NCBI GenBank assembly: GCA_025464095.1
Contig: JAODMF010000001.1
Span: forward strand, 1 to 64,000
Direction of reading: 5' to 3'
Length of the DNA stretch: 64,000 nt
From: Glaciihabitans sp.
Lineage (GTDB): Bacteria; Actinomycetota; Actinomycetes; Actinomycetales; Microbacteriaceae
The position numbers and the translations under genes are program-made. How positions within the stretch are numbered: the first letter of the stretch is position 1; each line of letters begins with the position of its first letter. The notes under the pieces were generated by a model, which did not search any database, was not told the origin of the DNA, and was given only the letters and a program-made list of their open reading frames with translations. This document shows, piece after piece, positions 25,527-33,373 of this stretch.

Positions 25527-25608
25527 TGCGGGAGAAGGGACTTGAACCCTCACGCTCGAAAGCACAGGAACCTAAATCCTGCGTGTCTGCCAATTTCACC
25601 ACTCCCGC
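25527..25608 (-). tRNA. tRNA-Leu (anticodon UAG)
   Basis: On the minus strand the acceptor arms GCGGGAG (25602-25608) and CTCCCGC (25528-25534) pair perfectly, with discriminator A at 25527. The anticodon arm CAGGA-TTTAGGT-TCCTG gives anticodon UAG. A long variable arm typical of class II tRNAs follows, and the T arm reads GGTTCAAGTCC. Length 82; the CCA end is not encoded. Confidence 0.97.
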
Positions 25609-25694
25609 GGGCGCTCCCAGTGTAACGGCGGCGCATTCCCCGGACGGCGAAGGGTCACCCGCGTCCACGGGTGACCGCCTGCATCGGTCGCGTG

Positions 25695-26123
25695 CTATTC
25701 GCTCGGCGGGCCGTCCTGCGCTGCCTGGGGATCCATCCAGAAGACTTCCCAGAAGTGGCCGTCGGGATCGCGGAAGCTGCGGGAGTACATGAAGCCCATG
25801 TCCTCAGGGTCGCGAGCAGCGCTGCCCCCCGCGGCGAGGGCGGCATCCGCCAGTCGGTCGGCGGCTTCGCGGGATTCCACCGAGAGGGCGAAGATGCCCT
25901 CGGTGAGTTTCTTCGCATCCGCTGCGGCGGTGTCGGTCAGGAAGGTTGCGAAGAAGTCGGGCGTCAACAGCATCAGGTAGATGGTGTCGCTGATGACGAC
26001 GGATGCTGCGGTCTCGCCGGAGAACGCCTCGTTGATCGTGTAGCCGAGGTCGGTGTAGAACTTGCGGGAAACCGCCAGGTCGGCGACGGGCAGGTTGAGA
26101 AAGATCTGAGTGGGCACGGTCAT
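25695..26123 (-). CDS. VOC (glyoxalase-like) protein
   Basis: 142 residues, with the paired beta-alpha-beta-beta-beta modules of the vicinal oxygen chelate fold (IFLNLPVADLAVSRKFYTDLGY at the start; FRDPDGHFWEVFWMDP at the end). It is the third gene of the ArsR-SRPBCC-VOC operon. Such proteins may act on toxic small molecules or modify metabolites; a substrate cannot be named. Confidence 0.85.
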   Translation of the reverse strand: MTVPTQIFLNLPVADLAVSRKFYTDLGYTINEAFSGETAASVVISDTIYLMLLTPDFFATFLTDTAAADAKKLTEGIFALSVESREAADRLADAALAAGGSAARDPEDMGFMYSRSFRDPDGHFWEVFWMDPQAAQDGPPSE

Positions 26124-26150
26124 GCCTTTCTGTAAGTGAGTTTCTTGCGG

Positions 26151-26618
26151 TTAACGGTCTACCTCGGCGCCAAGCGCGTCAAGCAGTTCGCTCGTGCCCT
26201 GCTCGCGCTGATCGGCGTTGTCGAGGTTGTCGAAGTAGGTGCCCTGCTCGGTGAGCCTCAGGTGAGTGCCCCCATTGTTCGGCTCGAATTCGATGGATGA
26301 GATGGAGACGGAGAGGCGGTCGCCGTTCACGCGCATTTCGTAGCTGTAGACGATTCGCAGGTTCTCGACGATCTCGTGATAGACGGCGTCGAAGCGCGAG
26401 ACCATGCCGTTCTTGGTCCACTCGCTCTCATCGACCTCGCGGCCGCCCTCGCGAAAGTCGATGCTTCTCTCGATGGGCTTCCAGACGTCGCGGTCGGTGC
26501 CACCGAACCAGCGCGCCTTGATGTCGGGATCGGCGAATGCCTGGAATACCCTGGCCGGGCTCGACTTGTAGTCGCGTTCGAGCACGAAGGTGTGGTGGGT
26601 GAGCTTGCGGTCGGTCAT
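26151..26618 (-). CDS. SRPBCC (AHSA1-like) domain protein
   Basis: 155 residues. Starts with the family pattern LERDYKSSPARVFQAFADPDIKARWFGG and ends with a helix typical of the START-like ligand-binding fold. ATG 26618 is preferred, as GGAG lies 6-9 bases upstream; ATG 26630 adds four residues. It sits between arsR and the VOC gene, and is presumably controlled by the ArsR-type regulator. Confidence 0.85.
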   Translation of the reverse strand: MTDRKLTHHTFVLERDYKSSPARVFQAFADPDIKARWFGGTDRDVWKPIERSIDFREGGREVDESEWTKNGMVSRFDAVYHEIVENLRIVYSYEMRVNGDRLSVSISSIEFEPNNGGTHLRLTEQGTYFDNLDNADQREQGTSELLDALGAEVDR

Positions 26619-26648
26619 CCTTGACTCCATTTTCGTTGGCGTGGTTGG

Positions 26649-26978
26649 TCAGTCGTCATTTTCGCCGAGCACGTCGGCGATGCGGTCGAGGCGGTTCTCC
26701 CAGAGGAATCGGCGGGCTGCGATCCAGTCTTCGACCGTTTTGAGCGCCGTCGGGTCGATGCTGCAGGTGCGCACGCGGCCCTCTTTTCTGGTGTGCACCA
26801 GTCCGCTCTTCTCCAGCACCCGAAGGTGGGAGAGCACCGCGGCCATGGTCATCGCGAAAGGAAGTGCGAGGTCGGAGACGGTCGCGGGACCCTTCGTCAT
26901 CCGCTCGACCATCGCCCGTCGGGTCGGGTCGGCGAGGGCCGAGAAGATCAGGTCGAGCTGGGGAGATTGCTTAAGCAT
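26649..26978 (-). CDS. ArsR family winged-helix repressor
   Basis: 109 residues. Winged-helix pattern LDLIFSALADPTRRAMVERM, recognition region ATVSDLALPFAMTMAAVLSHLRVLEKSGLV, then a wing with HTRKEGRVRTC. No CxC metal site of the ArsR/SmtB kind, so it probably senses something other than metals, as usual for regulators next to AHSA1/SRPBCC genes. ATG 26978 is chosen because the domain starts there; the longer frame extends through the operator. Confidence 0.88.
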   Translation of the reverse strand: MLKQSPQLDLIFSALADPTRRAMVERMTKGPATVSDLALPFAMTMAAVLSHLRVLEKSGLVHTRKEGRVRTCSIDPTALKTVEDWIAARRFLWENRLDRIADVLGENDD

Positions 26979-26980
26979 TA

Positions 26981-27005
26981 GCTTTAGTAAAGCAGATGCT
27001 TTAGT
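26981..27005. promoter_or_regulatory. Candidate ArsR-type operator
   Basis: GCTTTAGTAAAGC (26981-26993) is a perfect 6-1-6 palindrome, and GCTTTAGT recurs at 26998-27005, 17 bases on. The site lies 3 bases upstream of the arsR start, in an AT-rich island, which suits autorepression. Confidence 0.6.
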
Positions 27006-27067
27006 GAAGTGCAATGCCTGTGGAAAACTCGGGATGCCGCATCCGGGCGCCCCGCACACTGGTCGAC

Positions 27068-28300
27068 ATGTCGCAGGCCGTCTCGATAATCACCGACCGG
27101 GTGCGCGAGCGGGTGCGTCGCGAGGGCGTCGACCTCTCACTCGACCGGGCGCTCGCCGACCAGTTCGTGCGTGACGAGGTGCAGCGCTACAGCGAACGCG
27201 CGCTCGGCGGATCGATGCCGCTCCTGCCCGACGAAGGCCGCGCACGCAGCGAGATTCTCGCGACGCTGACCGGCTTTGGCATCCTGCAGCCGTACCTCGA
27301 CGACACCCGCATCGAGGAGATTTGGATCAACGGGCCCGACCACGTCTTCGTCGCTCGCGACGGGGTCCCGGAGCGCCTCGCGGTGCACTTCACCGATGTC
27401 GAGGTGCGCGACCTGGTCGAACGGATGCTGCAGTCCTCCGGTCGCCGCGTCGACCTCAGCTCGCCCTTCGTCGACGCCTCGCTGCCCGACGGTTCTCGGC
27501 TGCACGTCGTCATTCCGGACATCACGCAGCGGCACTGGGCCGTGAACATCCGCAAGTTCACGAAGCGCATCCGCAGTCTGGCCCAGCTCGTGGAACTCGG
27601 GTCGCTGACCGTGCAGTCGGCAGAGTTTCTGCGGATGTGCGTGCTCAGCGGCCAGAACATCCTCGTCTCGGGCGCGACCCAGAGCGGTAAGACGACAATG
27701 CTGAATGCCCTGCTCTCGGTCGCGCGACCGAGCGAGCGCATCGTCACCGCGGAAGAGACGTTCGAACTCGACCTGTCGTCCCCGGATGTCGTGTCGATGC
27801 AGTGCCGCCAGCCCAGCCTCGAGGGCACCGGCGAGATCACGCTGCGCCGCCTCATCAAGGAGGCGCTGCGGATGCGCCCCGACCGCATCGTGGTCGGCGA
27901 AGTGCGCGAGGCTGAGGCGCTCGACCTGCTGATCGCGTTGAACAGCGGGCTCCCCGGCATGTGCTCGATCCACGCGAACAGCGGCCGGGATGCCCTGGCG
28001 AAGCTGGCGACCCTGCCGCTTCTCGCCGGCCGCAACATCGACTCGGCTTTCGTGGTGCCGACCGTGGCCGGGTGCATAGACATCGTCGTGCACTGCGAAC
28101 TCGCGCGAGACGGCAAGCGGCGGGTTGTCGAGATCGTCGCTCCAAGCGGAGCGACCAGCGGATCGGTAATCGAGGCCAGCACGATCTTCTCGATGCAGCG
28201 CGGCCTGCTTGAGCCGACCGGCGGCTACCCGAGCAAGACAACCAAGTTCCGTTCTGCCGGGTTCGACCCCGCCACCGTGCTGTCGGCGGTGAGCGCATGA
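27068..28300 (+). CDS. Tad/Flp pilus assembly ATPase (CpaF/TadA)
   Basis: 410 residues. Secretion ATPase that powers pilus assembly at the membrane. Walker A is GATQSGKTT, the Asp box VTAEETFEL, Walker B RMRPDRIVVGEVR and the His box SIHANS. An N-terminal region with IWINGPDHVFV matches TadA-type ATPases. Start ATG 27068 (MSQAVSI). First gene of a seven-gene operon with overlapping ends. Upstream is the ArsR operator region, not the TadZ/CpaE gene that often precedes it. Confidence 0.93.
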   Translation: MSQAVSIITDRVRERVRREGVDLSLDRALADQFVRDEVQRYSERALGGSMPLLPDEGRARSEILATLTGFGILQPYLDDTRIEEIWINGPDHVFVARDGVPERLAVHFTDVEVRDLVERMLQSSGRRVDLSSPFVDASLPDGSRLHVVIPDITQRHWAVNIRKFTKRIRSLAQLVELGSLTVQSAEFLRMCVLSGQNILVSGATQSGKTTMLNALLSVARPSERIVTAEETFELDLSSPDVVSMQCRQPSLEGTGEITLRRLIKEALRMRPDRIVVGEVREAEALDLLIALNSGLPGMCSIHANSGRDALAKLATLPLLAGRNIDSAFVVPTVAGCIDIVVHCELARDGKRRVVEIVAPSGATSGSVIEASTIFSMQRGLLEPTGGYPSKTTKFRSAGFDPATVLSAVSA

Positions 28301-29157
28301 GTATCGCCGTCGGACTCGTGCTCGGGATCGGGCTGCTGCTCGTGGCATCCACCTGGCTCTGGCCATCGACGGACGAAATCGTGCGAGAGGCCCCGCGCGT
28401 TGCCCGGGTGCGTGAGCGAATCGTGCAGGCCGGGCTGCCCCGGGTCTCGGTCGCAACCGTGGTCGTCGTGTCCGTTGTTCTCGGCACCGCTGCGGCGGCG
28501 ATCACGCTCGCATTCGTGCCGGTTCTGGTACTCGCGGCCGCGTCAGGACTCATCGCGCTCGCCGTGCCGACGGTGGTCATTTCGCTCCGGGCACGTGCGT
28601 CCCGGCGGGCCCAGCGCGTGGTCTGGCCGGATGTTGTCGACCACCTCGTGTCCGCGGTGCGCTCGGGCCTTGCCCTTCCCGAGAGCGTCGTGACGCTCGC
28701 ACACTCCGGTCCGCAGCCGACGAGGGATGCCTTTGCCGCGTTCGAGACGGACTACCGTTCCAGCGGCAATTTTTCCGACTGCCTCGACCGGCTGAAGTCC
28801 CGCCTCGTCGATCCGGTCGCCGACCGCATCATCGAGACGCTGCGCATGTCGCGCGAGGTCGGCGGCAACGAGCTCACGACGGTGCTCCGAAACCTGGCGG
28901 CGTACCTGCGACAGGATGCCGCCATCCGGTCAGAGGTCGAAGCCCGGCAAGGCTGGGTGCTGAACGCGGCCCGGCTGGGAGTAGCGGCCCCGTGGGTGGT
29001 GCTCGTCCTGCTCGCCACACGGACAGAGGCAGCGCTGGCATACAACACCGGGATCGGCACCGCGGTCATCCTGGGCGGCCTGGTTGTGTCCGTCATCGCA
29101 TACCGGGTCATGATCGGCATCGGCCGGCTGCCGGAGGAGAGGCGGTGGTTCCAGTGA
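28297..29157 (+). CDS. Tad pilus inner-membrane platform protein TadB
   Basis: 286 residues with type II secretion F-domain features: two hydrophobic segments near the N-terminus, a cytoplasmic region containing DVVDHLVSAVRSGLALPESV and LRMSREVGGNEL, and two helices at the C-terminus. ATG 28297 overlaps the ATPase gene by 4 bases (ATGA). Confidence 0.9.
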   Translation: MSIAVGLVLGIGLLLVASTWLWPSTDEIVREAPRVARVRERIVQAGLPRVSVATVVVVSVVLGTAAAAITLAFVPVLVLAAASGLIALAVPTVVISLRARASRRAQRVVWPDVVDHLVSAVRSGLALPESVVTLAHSGPQPTRDAFAAFETDYRSSGNFSDCLDRLKSRLVDPVADRIIETLRMSREVGGNELTTVLRNLAAYLRQDAAIRSEVEARQGWVLNAARLGVAAPWVVLVLLATRTEAALAYNTGIGTAVILGGLVVSVIAYRVMIGIGRLPEERRWFQ

Positions 29158-30089
29158 CGATTCAGCCGATCGCCGTGCTGTGCGGTCTTGGTCTTGGGCT
29201 CGGCCTCTGGTTGCTCGTCGCTCTCACTCCACGGCTGAGTCGACCCAACCTCGCCAGCCGCGTTGCGCCCTACGTCGTGGACATCTCGAGTTCCGCCCGG
29301 GAACTACTCGATCGCCGCACCGCTGACCCCCTGCCGGTCTTCGGGCTCATGCTCGAGCCCGTCCTCGGCCGATTGCGCTGGCTGGGCGGCATCCTTGTCG
29401 GCGGCACGGATGCGACCGCTCGCCGATTGCGACAGGCCGGATTGCCGTGGACCGTGGACACGTTCCGGTCTCGCCAGCTGGCCTGGGCCGGCGTTGGTGC
29501 CGTGGCGGCAGTAGCCCTCGACCTCACGGTCTCGCTGGCGCAGCCGGTGCCGGTGATCGCGCAGGTCGCCTTCGTGCTGGTTGCAGCGGTGGGCGGCTTC
29601 GTCGCGCGCGACTACGTGCTGCAGCGTCGTGCCCGAGCGCGGCTGGCGCGGCTCGCAAAGGAGCTGCCGACCGTTCTCGAGTTCATGACGCTCAGCCTGA
29701 GCGCGGGGGAGGGGATCCTCGACGCGTTGCGCCGCATCTCCAGGATCAGTTCGGGGGAACTGGCGGTCGAACTCGGCTCGGTCGTCGCGGCTGTCAACAC
29801 CGGCCTGCCTCTCGCTGACTCGCTGGTGCGGGTGTCCAGATCGCTTGAACTGCCGCCACTTACGCGGGCTGTCGAGCAGATCACCGGTGCACTCGAGCGG
29901 GGGACCCCGCTCGCCGAGGTCCTGCGAGCGCAGGCGCAGGACGCCCGCGACGAAGCCAAACGTGAGTTGCTCGAGGTTTCCGGCAAGAAGGAGGTGGCAA
30001 TGCTGGTGCCGCTGGTGTTTCTGATCCTGCCGGTGACCATCCTCTTCGCCATCTTCCCCGGGATCTTCGTTTTGCAGGTCGGATTCTGA
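29145..30089 (+). CDS. Tad pilus inner-membrane platform protein TadC
   Basis: 314 residues, the second T2SSF-type platform protein (ELPTVLEFMTLSLSAGEGILDALRRI; then KKEVAMLVPLVFLILPVTILFAIFPG). GTG 29145 is chosen because GGAGG lies 7 bases upstream; GTG 29154, overlapping the tadB stop as GTGA, is the alternative. Works with TadB and the ATPase. Confidence 0.88.
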   Translation: MVPVTIQPIAVLCGLGLGLGLWLLVALTPRLSRPNLASRVAPYVVDISSSARELLDRRTADPLPVFGLMLEPVLGRLRWLGGILVGGTDATARRLRQAGLPWTVDTFRSRQLAWAGVGAVAAVALDLTVSLAQPVPVIAQVAFVLVAAVGGFVARDYVLQRRARARLARLAKELPTVLEFMTLSLSAGEGILDALRRISRISSGELAVELGSVVAAVNTGLPLADSLVRVSRSLELPPLTRAVEQITGALERGTPLAEVLRAQAQDARDEAKRELLEVSGKKEVAMLVPLVFLILPVTILFAIFPGIFVLQVGF

Positions 30090-30110
30090 CTCGAAAGGAA
30101 AGTCGCCACG

Positions 30111-30317
30111 ATGATTTCAACCCGCACGACCCGGCCACGCAGAACCCCTCGGCCAGCGCGCTCTCGCACCTGGCTGCGGGACGACCGCGGTGATGTGCCC
30201 GGTTGGGTGCTCATCACCCTGATGACGGCGGGGCTCGTGATCATCATTTGGGGTCTCGCCGGTCCGGCGCTCAGCAACGTGTTCCAACAGGCCATCTCGC
30301 GTGTCACGGGCTATTAG
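30111..30317 (+). CDS. Small Flp-pilin-like membrane protein
   Basis: 68 residues. A basic N-terminus (TRTTRPRRTPRPARSRT) is followed by DDRGDVPGWVLITLMTAGLVIII, a single hydrophobic helix, and a short C-terminal tail. Position after tadC and size match the major pilin of actinobacterial tad loci, although the classical G/xxxxEY processing site is not obvious (GDVPGW instead). It overlaps the next gene by 17 bases. Confidence 0.75.
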   Translation: MISTRTTRPRRTPRPARSRTWLRDDRGDVPGWVLITLMTAGLVIIIWGLAGPALSNVFQQAISRVTGY

Positions 30318-30705
30318 GCAGCATCTCGGCGACGACAGCGGCTCAGCGGTCGCGGAGTTCGTCATGGTCGCCGCGCTGCTTACGCTGATGACGCTGTCGG
30401 TGCTGCAGCTGGGACTCGTCCTGCACATTCGCAACACGGTGTTGGACGCGGCATCCGAGGGCGCGCGCTACGGCTCGCTGGCCGACAATCGACTCGAGGA
30501 TGGGGTGCTTCGCGCCCGCGATCTGATCGCCACCGCGCTCGGGCCGAGCTACGCGGAAAACGTGACGGTCGCGCGCGGCAGCTGGCGCGGGCATCCGGCG
30601 GCCGTCGTCACCGTCCGCGCGCCCCTCCCGCTGATCGGCCTTGTCGGTATCGCCAACGGGCTGGAGGTGAACGGGCATGCTGCCATCGAAACGCTGGCGG
30701 GATGA
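30301..30705 (+). CDS. TadE-like pseudopilin
   Basis: 134 residues. Typical TadE N-terminus: DDSGSAVAEFVMVAALLTLMTLSVLQLGL, a pilin-like helix with the conserved Glu of AVAEF, then a periplasmic-side domain (NTVLDAASEGARYGSLADN). GTG 30301 start, overlapping both neighbours. Minor pilin candidate. Confidence 0.85.
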   Translation: MSRAIRQHLGDDSGSAVAEFVMVAALLTLMTLSVLQLGLVLHIRNTVLDAASEGARYGSLADNRLEDGVLRARDLIATALGPSYAENVTVARGSWRGHPAAVVTVRAPLPLIGLVGIANGLEVNGHAAIETLAG

Positions 30706-31129
30706 CCGGGGCTCGGCATCCCTCGAGTTCATCACCGTCGGGCTCATCCTGCTGCTGCCGCTCGTCTACCTCGTGCTGGCCCTCGCGGCCATCCAGGCTG
30801 GCTCCTTCGGCGTGGAGGGCGCGGCGCGGCAGGGCGCGAGGGTCTTCGTGCAGGCGAACAAGCCCACGGATGCCGCTGCGGCCGCCAGCGTCGCGATCGG
30901 TGATGCGCTCGCCGACTACGGGCTGGACCCGGACACCGCCACGGTCAAGGTCACATGCGCCCCGAAGGCATCCTCCTGCCTCGATCGTCGGTCTTTCGTG
31001 ACCATCCGGGTGACGGCGTCCGTGCCGCTGCCGCTCGTTCCGCCCGCGATCTCGGCAAAGCTCCCGCTCGCTGTGCCGCTCGAGGCGACGGCCACGCAGC
31101 AGGTGTCGCGATTCTGGGGCGCGGGATGA
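30677..31129 (+). CDS. TadE-like protein, second copy
   Basis: 150 residues. N-terminal DDRGSASLEFITVGLILLLPLVYLVLAL again gives the TadE helix with conserved Glu (SLEF). Two Cys in the outer domain (VTCAP...SSCLD) may form a disulfide. ATG 30677 overlaps the previous gene by 29 bases; the stop overlaps the next start as ATGA. Confidence 0.85.
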   Translation: MLPSKRWRDDRGSASLEFITVGLILLLPLVYLVLALAAIQAGSFGVEGAARQGARVFVQANKPTDAAAAASVAIGDALADYGLDPDTATVKVTCAPKASSCLDRRSFVTIRVTASVPLPLVPPAISAKLPLAVPLEATATQQVSRFWGAG

Positions 31130-31584
31130 CGCGGGCGGGCACATTCATGCGGGTGCGGATCCGTGACGAAGAGGGCTCCACGCTCCCGCTCACGATCTTC
31201 TATGGCGCGCTGTCGCTCGCGCTTATTCTCATCGTGGTGGCTGCCAGCTCCCTCTATCTCGAGCGCAAGCGGCTCTTCACGCTGGCGGATGGGGCCGCGC
31301 TCATCGGCGCGGAGGCATTCGATCTCGACGCCGTGACGCTCACGGCGGACGGTCCGCGTCCCACCCTGCGGCCGGCCGATGTCGCCCGGGAGGTACGGCT
31401 GTACCTTGCCGACAACGCCCACGACGAATTCGAATCGCTCGCTGTCGATTCGGCGACGACGGTCGACGGCAGGAGCGCGACCGTGCAGCTGTCGGCCTGG
31501 TGGCGGCCACCCGTGGTTGGCATTCTGTTGCCGAAGGGATTCCGGATCGACGTGACGGCGATCGGGCGGTCCGTGCTGGATTGA
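31126..31584 (+). CDS. TadG-like pilus assembly protein
   Basis: 152 residues. N-terminal DEEGSTLPLTIFYGALSLALILIVVAASSLYLERKRLFTLADGAALIGAE-type helix region matches TadG/Flp-associated proteins (shown here only in part: GSTLPLTIFYGAL and KRLFTLADGAA). The remainder is a small beta-rich domain. Final gene of the pilus operon. Confidence 0.8.
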   Translation: MTRAGTFMRVRIRDEEGSTLPLTIFYGALSLALILIVVAASSLYLERKRLFTLADGAALIGAEAFDLDAVTLTADGPRPTLRPADVAREVRLYLADNAHDEFESLAVDSATTVDGRSATVQLSAWWRPPVVGILLPKGFRIDVTAIGRSVLD

Positions 31585-31809
31585 GGGCCGTGCTCGATCA
31601 ATGCCTTACTCGATGGAGGCGCCTGGATGCCAGGGGTCGCGAAGGCCAGGGTCCGGCGAAGGCCACGGTCGTGAAGGCCAGGATCCCGCGAGCCAGCCAC
31701 CAGCAGTTGGCCCCTTGCCCGCGACGGCGCGCGCGGGGAGGCTGGTGCAATGGGCCACGAATGGCGGCCGACGTGGACGTGGGAAACAACCCTCGAGGCG
31801 GGAGACGAC
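31585..31809. other. Intergenic region after the pilus operon
   Basis: 225 bases with three near repeats of GAAGGCCA (31641-31648, 31658-31665, 31673-31680) in a GC-rich context. GGGAG before ATG 31810 is the ribosome site of the next gene. No gene seen. Confidence 0.6.
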
Positions 31810-32748
31810 ATGAAGACCATCGAACTGAGCGCATATGGTGACGAAAGTGTGCTCGGACTAGTCGAGCGCGACAGCCTGGAGCCGCCCCTCGACGGCCGAC
31901 TGCGAGTTCGGGTTGAAGCGCGTGACGTGAATCCCGTCGACCTGGCCACGCGCGCGGGAGCCATGGGCAACATCCCGAACCGGCCTTTTCCCATCGTGCT
32001 CGGCTGGGACTTTGCCGGCACAATGATCGACGCGGGCGCCGGTCTCGCCATCGGCCAGCGCGTTCTCGGCATGATTCCCTGGTTCGCGGATGACCAGCAG
32101 CAGGGCTCGTACGCCGAAGAGGTCACCGTGCAGCCCGGATGGATCGCCGCGCTGCCCGACAGCGTCGCATTCGCCGCCGCATCCACCATGCCGGCCAACG
32201 GGCTCGCGGCACTGCAGGCCGTTGAGGCGGCCGCGATTCAGCCGGGAGACACCGTTCTCGTCACAGGCGCGTCCGGTGCGGTCGGCGGATTCGTGACCCG
32301 GCTGCTCGTCGGTCGTGGGAAGACCGTCTTCGCCGTGGCATCCAACGATGATGAGCACTATGTGGCCTCGCTCGGAGCCGGGCAGGTGCTCAAGCGCGGC
32401 GCGGTGGCCGACCTCGTCGCGGCGGTCAAGCGCTTCGAACCGGGCGGCGTGGATGTCGTGATCGACACGGTCCCACTCGGCCCGCAGGCGGTGGCAGCGG
32501 TGAAGGACGGAGGTCGCTTCGTCACTATTCAGGGCCAGCGCGCCCCGGGGGCCGAGCGCGGCATCACGGTCACGGGAGTGCGGGTGAAGACTGACGCGAA
32601 GCAGCTCGCCTTTCTGGTTGAGGCTCTCGCTGCCGGGCGCCTCAGCACGCGGATCGCAGGGGTGATACCGCTGGAGCAGGCGGGCGAGGCCCACCGGCTG
32701 GTCGGAGCCGGGCAGGCGGGCCGCGGGAAAGTCGTGCTCACGAGCTAG
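31810..32748 (+). CDS. NADPH-dependent quinone reductase-like MDR oxidoreductase
   Basis: 312 residues. Zinc-free medium-chain dehydrogenase/reductase: GroES-like N-terminal domain (RVEARDVNPVDLATRAG, FPIVLGWDFAGT), then a Rossmann domain with VLVTGASGAVGGFVTRL. The Cys/His zinc ligands of alcohol dehydrogenases are absent. ATG 31810 has GGGAG 6 bases upstream. Substrate likely a quinone or enone. Confidence 0.88.
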   Translation: MKTIELSAYGDESVLGLVERDSLEPPLDGRLRVRVEARDVNPVDLATRAGAMGNIPNRPFPIVLGWDFAGTMIDAGAGLAIGQRVLGMIPWFADDQQQGSYAEEVTVQPGWIAALPDSVAFAAASTMPANGLAALQAVEAAAIQPGDTVLVTGASGAVGGFVTRLLVGRGKTVFAVASNDDEHYVASLGAGQVLKRGAVADLVAAVKRFEPGGVDVVIDTVPLGPQAVAAVKDGGRFVTIQGQRAPGAERGITVTGVRVKTDAKQLAFLVEALAAGRLSTRIAGVIPLEQAGEAHRLVGAGQAGRGKVVLTS

Positions 32749-32794
32749 TTGTTCTCCGATAGCGGAGCCGGTCCCCTGCGGCGGCGGGACTCAG

Positions 32795-32800
32795 TAGCGT
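32795..32800 (+). promoter_or_regulatory. Candidate -10 box TAGCGT
   Basis: TAGCGT ends 6 bases before ATG 32807; leaderless start is likely. Confidence 0.45.
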
Positions 32801-32806
32801 TGAGCC

Positions 32807-33367
32807 ATGGCTCACGATTGGATCGATCTGCAGGTACGCGCCCACGCCGAGTTCGGGCGGCGGCTCGAAGCCGTCACTGACTGGAACGCGCCGACGCCCG
32901 ACACCGAGTGGGATGTCGCCACCCTCGTGAAGCACGTCATCGCCGAGCAGCAGTGGGTTCCCTACCTGCTGAAGGGAATGACCATCCAGGACGCCGCGCT
33001 GGAACTCCGCGCGATCAAAAGCGACGACCTGCCCGGTGAGTGGGAGCGCTACTCGCAAGAGGCAACGGATGCCTGGGCGGCCGCCCCGATGGAGTCCACC
33101 GTGATGCTGTCCTACGACACGGTCACAACGGAGGACTACCTGAAGGAGCAGGTCTCCGACGTCACCATCCACACCTGGGACCTCGCCCGCGCCGTCGGTG
33201 CCGACGAGAAACTGGATGACGCTCTCGTCGAAGCGGCCTGGAGCATCTTCGAGCCGCAGAAGGAGACCCTCGCCGCCACCGGGCTGTTCGCAGACCCGGT
33301 ACTGGTCGACGCGAACGCGCCCCTGCAGGCGCGCCTGCTTGCCATTACCGGGCGGGACGGCCGCTAG
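32807..33367 (+). CDS. TIGR03086-type metal-binding protein (DinB/MDMPI-like)
   Basis: 186 residues. Matches the actinobacterial mycothiol-maleylpyruvate isomerase-like superfamily: TEWDVATLVKHVIAEQQWVP near the N-terminus (His ligand) and QVSDVTIHTWDLARAVG in the second half (second His). The family binds a divalent metal with His residues, and many members are thiol-dependent transferases. Substrate unknown. Confidence 0.85.
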   Translation: MAHDWIDLQVRAHAEFGRRLEAVTDWNAPTPDTEWDVATLVKHVIAEQQWVPYLLKGMTIQDAALELRAIKSDDLPGEWERYSQEATDAWAAAPMESTVMLSYDTVTTEDYLKEQVSDVTIHTWDLARAVGADEKLDDALVEAAWSIFEPQKETLAATGLFADPVLVDANAPLQARLLAITGRDGR

Positions 33368-33373
33368 ACGGGC

